A DNA stretch of 64,000 nt, taken from positions 372,001-436,000 of the forward strand of contig CBDEVW010000004.1 of assembly GCA_965243755.1 (NCBI GenBank). The letters run 5' to 3'. The DNA comes from JANSWY01 sp965243755. GTDB lineage: Bacteria; Bacteroidota; Bacteroidia; Cytophagales; Cyclobacteriaceae. Of this stretch, positions 60,130 through 64,000 are shown one piece after another (position 1 is the stretch's first letter; each line of letters opens with the position of its first letter). Made by a program: the position numbers and the translations under genes. Under the pieces are notes generated by a model that was not told where the DNA came from, did no database searches, and was given only the letters and a program-made list of their open reading frames with translations.

Positions 60130-60280
60130 TACGAATTCTTTTTTTGTGGCAAAAATAAAGACCTCATCACGTTTACCGAGGAAATTGCCTTTTTTTTACG
60201 AGGATTCAAAATGTCGATTTTCAGTTATCGTGCAACAAATTTCAACGGGAGCTGTTTAATTTAGCGGCTCAGACATAAAT

Positions 60281-62338
60281 ATGGACAGAAACATGCAAAA
60301 CCCGCTACTAGCAACATTCGATACACCTTTTGAAACACCCACTTTTGAGCAATTTAAGCCGGAGCATTATTTGCCGGCCATCAAGGAGGCTATTGAAATG
60401 GGAAGACAGGAAATACGGGACATCATCGAAAACCCCGAACCTCCAACTTTCGAAAATACGATTGTCGCAATGGATAAAGGCGGTGAGAAGCTGGGTATTA
60501 TTTCTCATATATTGTTCAACTTAAATTCGGCTGAAACCAGCGATGAACTACAGGCAGTGGCTCGTGATGCCTCACCATTGTTGTCTGAATATGCTAATGA
60601 AGTGTGGCAAAATGCTCAATTATTTGACCGGGTGAAGCAGGTTTACGAACAGCAGTCATCACTTGACCTGGACAAAGAACAGACCATGCTGCTGGACAAA
60701 ACCTACAAAGGATTCATCAGAAATGGTGCTAATCTGAATGATGCCGACAAGGCCAGGTTTAAAGAAATATCAAAGGAGTTATCACAACTTACCTTACAAT
60801 TTGGAGAAAATGTGCTGGCCGAAACCAATGATTTTGAGTTGGTCATCACTGATGAGAAGGACCTGAGCGGATTACCAGAAATGATCATTGCCCAGGCCGC
60901 AGAGACTGCCAAAGCAAAGGGCAAGGAAGGCAAGTGGGTATTTACTTTGCAGGCCCCCAGCTACATTCCATTCATGGAGAATGCCGATAACCGGGAGTTG
61001 AGGGAGAAGATGTACAGGGCCTACATGTCAAAAGCCAATAAAGGTGACGAGCGTGATAATAAGGAGATCATCAAGAAAATAGTAGTACTCCGTACCGAGC
61101 TGGCAAGACTTCTTGGTTATCAATCCTATGCGGAGTATGTACTGGAGGAGAGAATGGCCAGCAAACCAGAAACAGTAACCGCATTTTTGAAGGATCTGCT
61201 GGACAAAGCAAAGCCAAAAGCTGAGAAGGAAGTTGAGGAACTCATAGATTATATTAAAGAACTGGGACATGACATTGATTTACAACGATGGGACTGGTCC
61301 TACTACTCTGAGAAGTTGAAGAAGAAAAAGTATGATATTGACGATGAGCTTTTAAGACCATACTTCAAGCTGGAAAACGTGTTGAAAGGTGTTTTCCTTA
61401 CCGCCGAAAAACTATATGACATTACCTTCAAAAAGCTGGATAATGTACCGCTATATCATCCGGATGTAGAGGCATATCAGGTTTTGGATAATAATAATAA
61501 GCACGTGGCAATCTTTTATGCAGATTTCCATCCCCGTGAAGGCAAGAGGGGTGGAGCATGGATGACTTCTTACAGGGATCAGGAGGTAAAGGAAGGAAAA
61601 GATATTCGGCCTTTGGTGTCTATTGTCTGCAATTTCACGCCCTCAACACCGGAGAGTCCATCGCTGCTTACCTTCAATGAGGTGTTGACATTATTCCACG
61701 AGTTTGGTCACGCACTACATGGCATGCTGGCCAAATGCAACTATGCAAGTTTGTCTGGTACCAGTGTGTTTTGGGATTTTGTGGAATTGCCTTCACAGAT
61801 CTTTGAAAACTGGTGCTACGAAAAGGAATGCCTTGACCTGTTTGCGACACACTATAAAACAGGGGAGAAGATACCGCAGGAATACATTGATAAAATCAAA
61901 GCCAGCAGTACCTACCATGAAGCCTACGCTACAGTAAGACAGATCAGTTTTGGTTTCCTGGACATGGCATGGTTTAGCCTTTCACTGGAGGAAGCTAAGC
62001 AATTGGATGATATTACCGCTTTTGAGGAAGATGCCATGGCGCCTACCGAGTTGTTCCCCAAAGTAGCTGGCACCATGATGAGTACCCAGTTTAGTCATAT
62101 TTTTGCCGGAGGATATGGTGCAGGATACTACAGCTACAAATGGGCAGAGGTACTGGATGCAGATGCATTTTCGCTGTTCAAGGAAAAAGGCATTTTCAAT
62201 AAGGAAGTGGCTAATGCATTCAAGGAGCACGTACTGAGCAAAGGAGGAAGTGAACATCCTATGGAGCTATACAAACAGTTTAGAGGGAGGGAACCAAAAG
62301 TTGATGCATTGCTGGAGCGTGCGGGGTTATTGAATTGA
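60281..62338 (+). CDS. M3 family oligopeptidase (Dcp/PrlC-like)
   Basis: 685 residues, the normal length of peptidyl-dipeptidase Dcp or oligopeptidase A. The zinc motif is LTLFHEFGHALHGML near residue 473, with the third ligand in FVELPSQIFENW about 25 residues on. The N-terminus NPLLATFDTPFETPTFEQFKPEHYLPAIKEAI is typical of the family. Cytoplasmic, no signal peptide. Cuts short peptides. ATG at 60281 is used; one at 60293 is also possible. Nothing ties it to the RiPP cluster 33 kb away. Confidence 0.96.
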   Translation: MDRNMQNPLLATFDTPFETPTFEQFKPEHYLPAIKEAIEMGRQEIRDIIENPEPPTFENTIVAMDKGGEKLGIISHILFNLNSAETSDELQAVARDASPLLSEYANEVWQNAQLFDRVKQVYEQQSSLDLDKEQTMLLDKTYKGFIRNGANLNDADKARFKEISKELSQLTLQFGENVLAETNDFELVITDEKDLSGLPEMIIAQAAETAKAKGKEGKWVFTLQAPSYIPFMENADNRELREKMYRAYMSKANKGDERDNKEIIKKIVVLRTELARLLGYQSYAEYVLEERMASKPETVTAFLKDLLDKAKPKAEKEVEELIDYIKELGHDIDLQRWDWSYYSEKLKKKKYDIDDELLRPYFKLENVLKGVFLTAEKLYDITFKKLDNVPLYHPDVEAYQVLDNNNKHVAIFYADFHPREGKRGGAWMTSYRDQEVKEGKDIRPLVSIVCNFTPSTPESPSLLTFNEVLTLFHEFGHALHGMLAKCNYASLSGTSVFWDFVELPSQIFENWCYEKECLDLFATHYKTGEKIPQEYIDKIKASSTYHEAYATVRQISFGFLDMAWFSLSLEEAKQLDDITAFEEDAMAPTELFPKVAGTMMSTQFSHIFAGGYGAGYYSYKWAEVLDADAFSLFKEKGIFNKEVANAFKEHVLSKGGSEHPMELYKQFRGREPKVDALLERAGLLN

Positions 62339-62339
62339 T

Positions 62340-64000
62340 CTATCCCGTCTCGGCAATTTCGGGGCGAGGGAAGATGGCACAGAATCCACCGGCAAACTGG
62401 CTCAATTGTTCTATTTCCAATGCAGACGCCAGGCGATAGCTTTTTACAAAAAGGATTTCGTTTTCAACACACTCGATGTGATGAGAGTCATGTGTGACCA
62501 GGTATTGCACCAGTTTGCTGGTAAAGATCTCTTTGTAATTGATCTCCTGTTCCATTGGGTAATACTGGGCAATGATTGGTCTGATCTGCATAAAATCCGA
62601 TTCCTTAGGCAATCCGCCGGTTTTCAGGTGCTCTATGTCGTCTTTGGAGATGGTGAAATCAGCAACGTTAAATGGAAGCTTTACGATCATGACAGTAATG
62701 TTGTGCTCTTCGGCGGCCAGTAGCACACCTTCATTGTAAGTAATGTCCATACAATCCCACTTGATGTCCATGATATCAAACCGCCCTTTGATCGTATTTC
62801 GCTTATACTCAATGATCTTTTGATCAAAGTATACAAATTTTCTCAACCTGGAGACATTCCAGTCGATTTCTGCGCGGTAATCAAAATGATGGTTCTGAGC
62901 ATACTGCAGGATCTCGTTTTGGCGATTGGTTAATCGCTTCTGAAGTGGTTTTTCCAGTACATGGATAGAATGAGGGTGGTGGCTGGAGGTCCTGTGAATG
63001 TCAAGGCCAAGTATCTGAAACTCACCGTTAGAGTAATATTTGTCTTTGTGCTCATAGATCAGGTCCAGGATGGTGCTATCTATCAATTTAGCACCACCAA
63101 AATCTACTATCACCGGCGTTTCCGGGTTTATTTGACGCAGTGTTTTATTCAGCTTGATCACCGAAAGAAAATTTGAAATTCCTCTGATCTGAATATGGGT
63201 GGTGTGTTTTTCATCATAGGTCTTTATGAAAGGCTGGGACAGGTGTCTGAGAAATGTCTGTAAATGCAGCCCGGATTTTACCCAGTGGATCATGGTAGTG
63301 ACCAATACCCCTGCAGCCAGCCCCCACAACAGGTCAGTTGCCAGGGTTACGAACAGGGTAGTCAACAATATGACAATTTGTTCCCACCCTTTCCTGGCCA
63401 TGTCTTTAAAAACTTTTGGTGCCGTCAGTTTATAGCCCATATATATCAATATGGCAGCCAGTGAAGCTTGTGGAATCGCCCGAATCAGGGAAGGAAGAAA
63501 TACCACACATGCTAAAATGATGATGGCATGATAAAAATTGGACATGCCCGTTTTTGCCCCATGATTGATGTTTACCGAAGATCGTAATATCGCTGTGATG
63601 ATGGGAAGTCCACCGATTGCACCGGAAACAGCAGAAGATAGCCCAATGGCAAACAGGTCGCGGTTATTGTTGGTTTTACGCTTGTACGGATCCAGTTTGT
63701 CCACTGCTTTATTGGTAATGAGTGTTTCCACAGACCCCACCAGGGTAAGTGAGATTACAGTGAGCCAGAAGGCAGGGTGATCGATCTTGGAGAAATCCGG
63801 GAACACGAAGCTGTTCATCAAATCTGCAGGTATGAAAGTGAGGTATTCCTTACTGATGGCAAAAGGATGATTAAGAAACGTCATGGAATCTTTTTCAAAC
63901 AGATTGATGATTGCAACAATCGGAACACACACAAACAGCACCCATATAGGCCCAGGGACAGCTTTGATCAGGCTGTTCCTGACTTTCGCATAACCTATCA
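62340..64000 (-). CDS. SulP family anion transporter with STAS domain (5' end beyond window)
   Basis: The frame stays open to the right edge, adding 19 codons (IGYAKVRNSLIKAVPGPIW) before the GTG at 63941, so the start is outside the window. Transmembrane SulP features: VISLTLVGSVETLITNKAVDKLDPYKRKTNNNRDLFAIGLSSAVSGAIGGLPIITAILRSSVNINHGAKTGMSNFYHAIII. A STAS domain follows (HIQIRGISNFLSVIKLNKTLRQINPETPVIVDFGGAKLIDSTILDLI), then about 190 further residues of unknown fold with RFDIMDIKWDCMDITYNEGVLLAAEEHNITVMIVKLPF. Bicarbonate, sulfate or another anion; inner membrane. Confidence 0.93.
   Translation of the reverse strand, partial: IGYAKVRNSLIKAVPGPIWVLFVCVPIVAIINLFEKDSMTFLNHPFAISKEYLTFIPADLMNSFVFPDFSKIDHPAFWLTVISLTLVGSVETLITNKAVDKLDPYKRKTNNNRDLFAIGLSSAVSGAIGGLPIITAILRSSVNINHGAKTGMSNFYHAIIILACVVFLPSLIRAIPQASLAAILIYMGYKLTAPKVFKDMARKGWEQIVILLTTLFVTLATDLLWGLAAGVLVTTMIHWVKSGLHLQTFLRHLSQPFIKTYDEKHTTHIQIRGISNFLSVIKLNKTLRQINPETPVIVDFGGAKLIDSTILDLIYEHKDKYYSNGEFQILGLDIHRTSSHHPHSIHVLEKPLQKRLTNRQNEILQYAQNHHFDYRAEIDWNVSRLRKFVYFDQKIIEYKRNTIKGRFDIMDIKWDCMDITYNEGVLLAAEEHNITVMIVKLPFNVADFTISKDDIEHLKTGGLPKESDFMQIRPIIAQYYPMEQEINYKEIFTSKLVQYLVTHDSHHIECVENEILFVKSYRLASALEIEQLSQFAGGFCAIFPRPEIAETG

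Noticed and set aside
1..64000. tRNA or rRNA genes
   Set aside because: No cloverleaf with a plausible anticodon arm or conserved rRNA segment was noticed on either strand; a tRNA scan was not possible.

Overview
No homology search could be run; all calls come from reading the sequence, its translations and visible motifs. The window looks like a chromosomal segment of a Bacteroidota bacterium, most likely a Cytophagales-type marine or soil gliding-bacterium relative. The reasons are: orphan MacB/FtsX-type permeases (one with a PadR regulator and an N-terminal permease prefix domain), a TonB-dependent receptor paired with a GLPGLI-family protein, many secreted or lipoprotein hypotheticals, a fused isobutyryl-CoA mutase (IcmF), a large secreted BNR/sortilin-like protein, weak Shine-Dalgarno sequences, and a promoter close to the Bacteroidota TAnnTTTG type.

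Layout. 1-14.1 kb: housekeeping and accessory genes (partial secreted protein, FtsX permease, thioredoxin-TPR protein, NTF2-like protein, double VOC protein, PadR plus permease, TonB receptor plus GLPGLI protein, GNAT acetyltransferase, arrestin/Spo0M-like protein, HEAT-repeat protein). 14.1-27.6 kb: a RiPP (lanthipeptide-like) biosynthetic cluster. 27.6-40.2 kb: ordinary genes (GNAT, diheme cytochrome c, HAD phosphatase, SH3 lipoprotein, response regulator, icmF, LysR regulator, alpha/beta hydrolase). 40.2-42.5 kb: four divergent paralogous small helical proteins around a 397-bp MITE-like element. 42.6-50.6 kb: OsmC, cold-shock protein, BNR protein, nitrilase, adenine deaminase, DoxX-like protein. 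50.6-57.3 kb: an accessory strip of small secreted and membrane proteins, peppered with a 24-bp hairpin repeat and ending at a second, inverted copy of the MITE. 57.3-64 kb: frameshifted cystathionine gamma-synthase-like gene, MscS channel, M3 peptidase and a SulP transporter cut by the window edge.

The most interesting system is the RiPP cluster. A 66-residue precursor with a double-glycine leader and a core made of an Ser-Gly run followed by four Cys and two His lies just upstream of a LanM. The LanM dehydratase half keeps its catalytic residues, but its cyclase half has lost all three zinc ligands (Cys to Ala, Cys to Ile, His to Gly). Around it are a carnosine-N-methyltransferase-like (N2227) enzyme with a zinc ribbon and a possible recognition domain, an HQxxH variant of the HEXXH peptide-modification family, an aldo/keto reductase, a peptidase-MA-like secreted protein, a TonB-like protein, a TPR lipoprotein, and a divergent C39-peptidase ABC exporter with its HlyD partner. 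The working model (inference) is that Ser residues are dehydrated without enzymatic zinc-dependent thioether closure, and the peptide is further tailored by reduction and/or histidine methylation, cut after Gly-Gly and exported.

Repeats are the second theme: an inverted MITE pair flanking 15.7 kb, degenerate heptanucleotide arrays (GRRTTTW) that begin exactly at stop codons or flank the MITEs, and a four-copy palindromic repeat.
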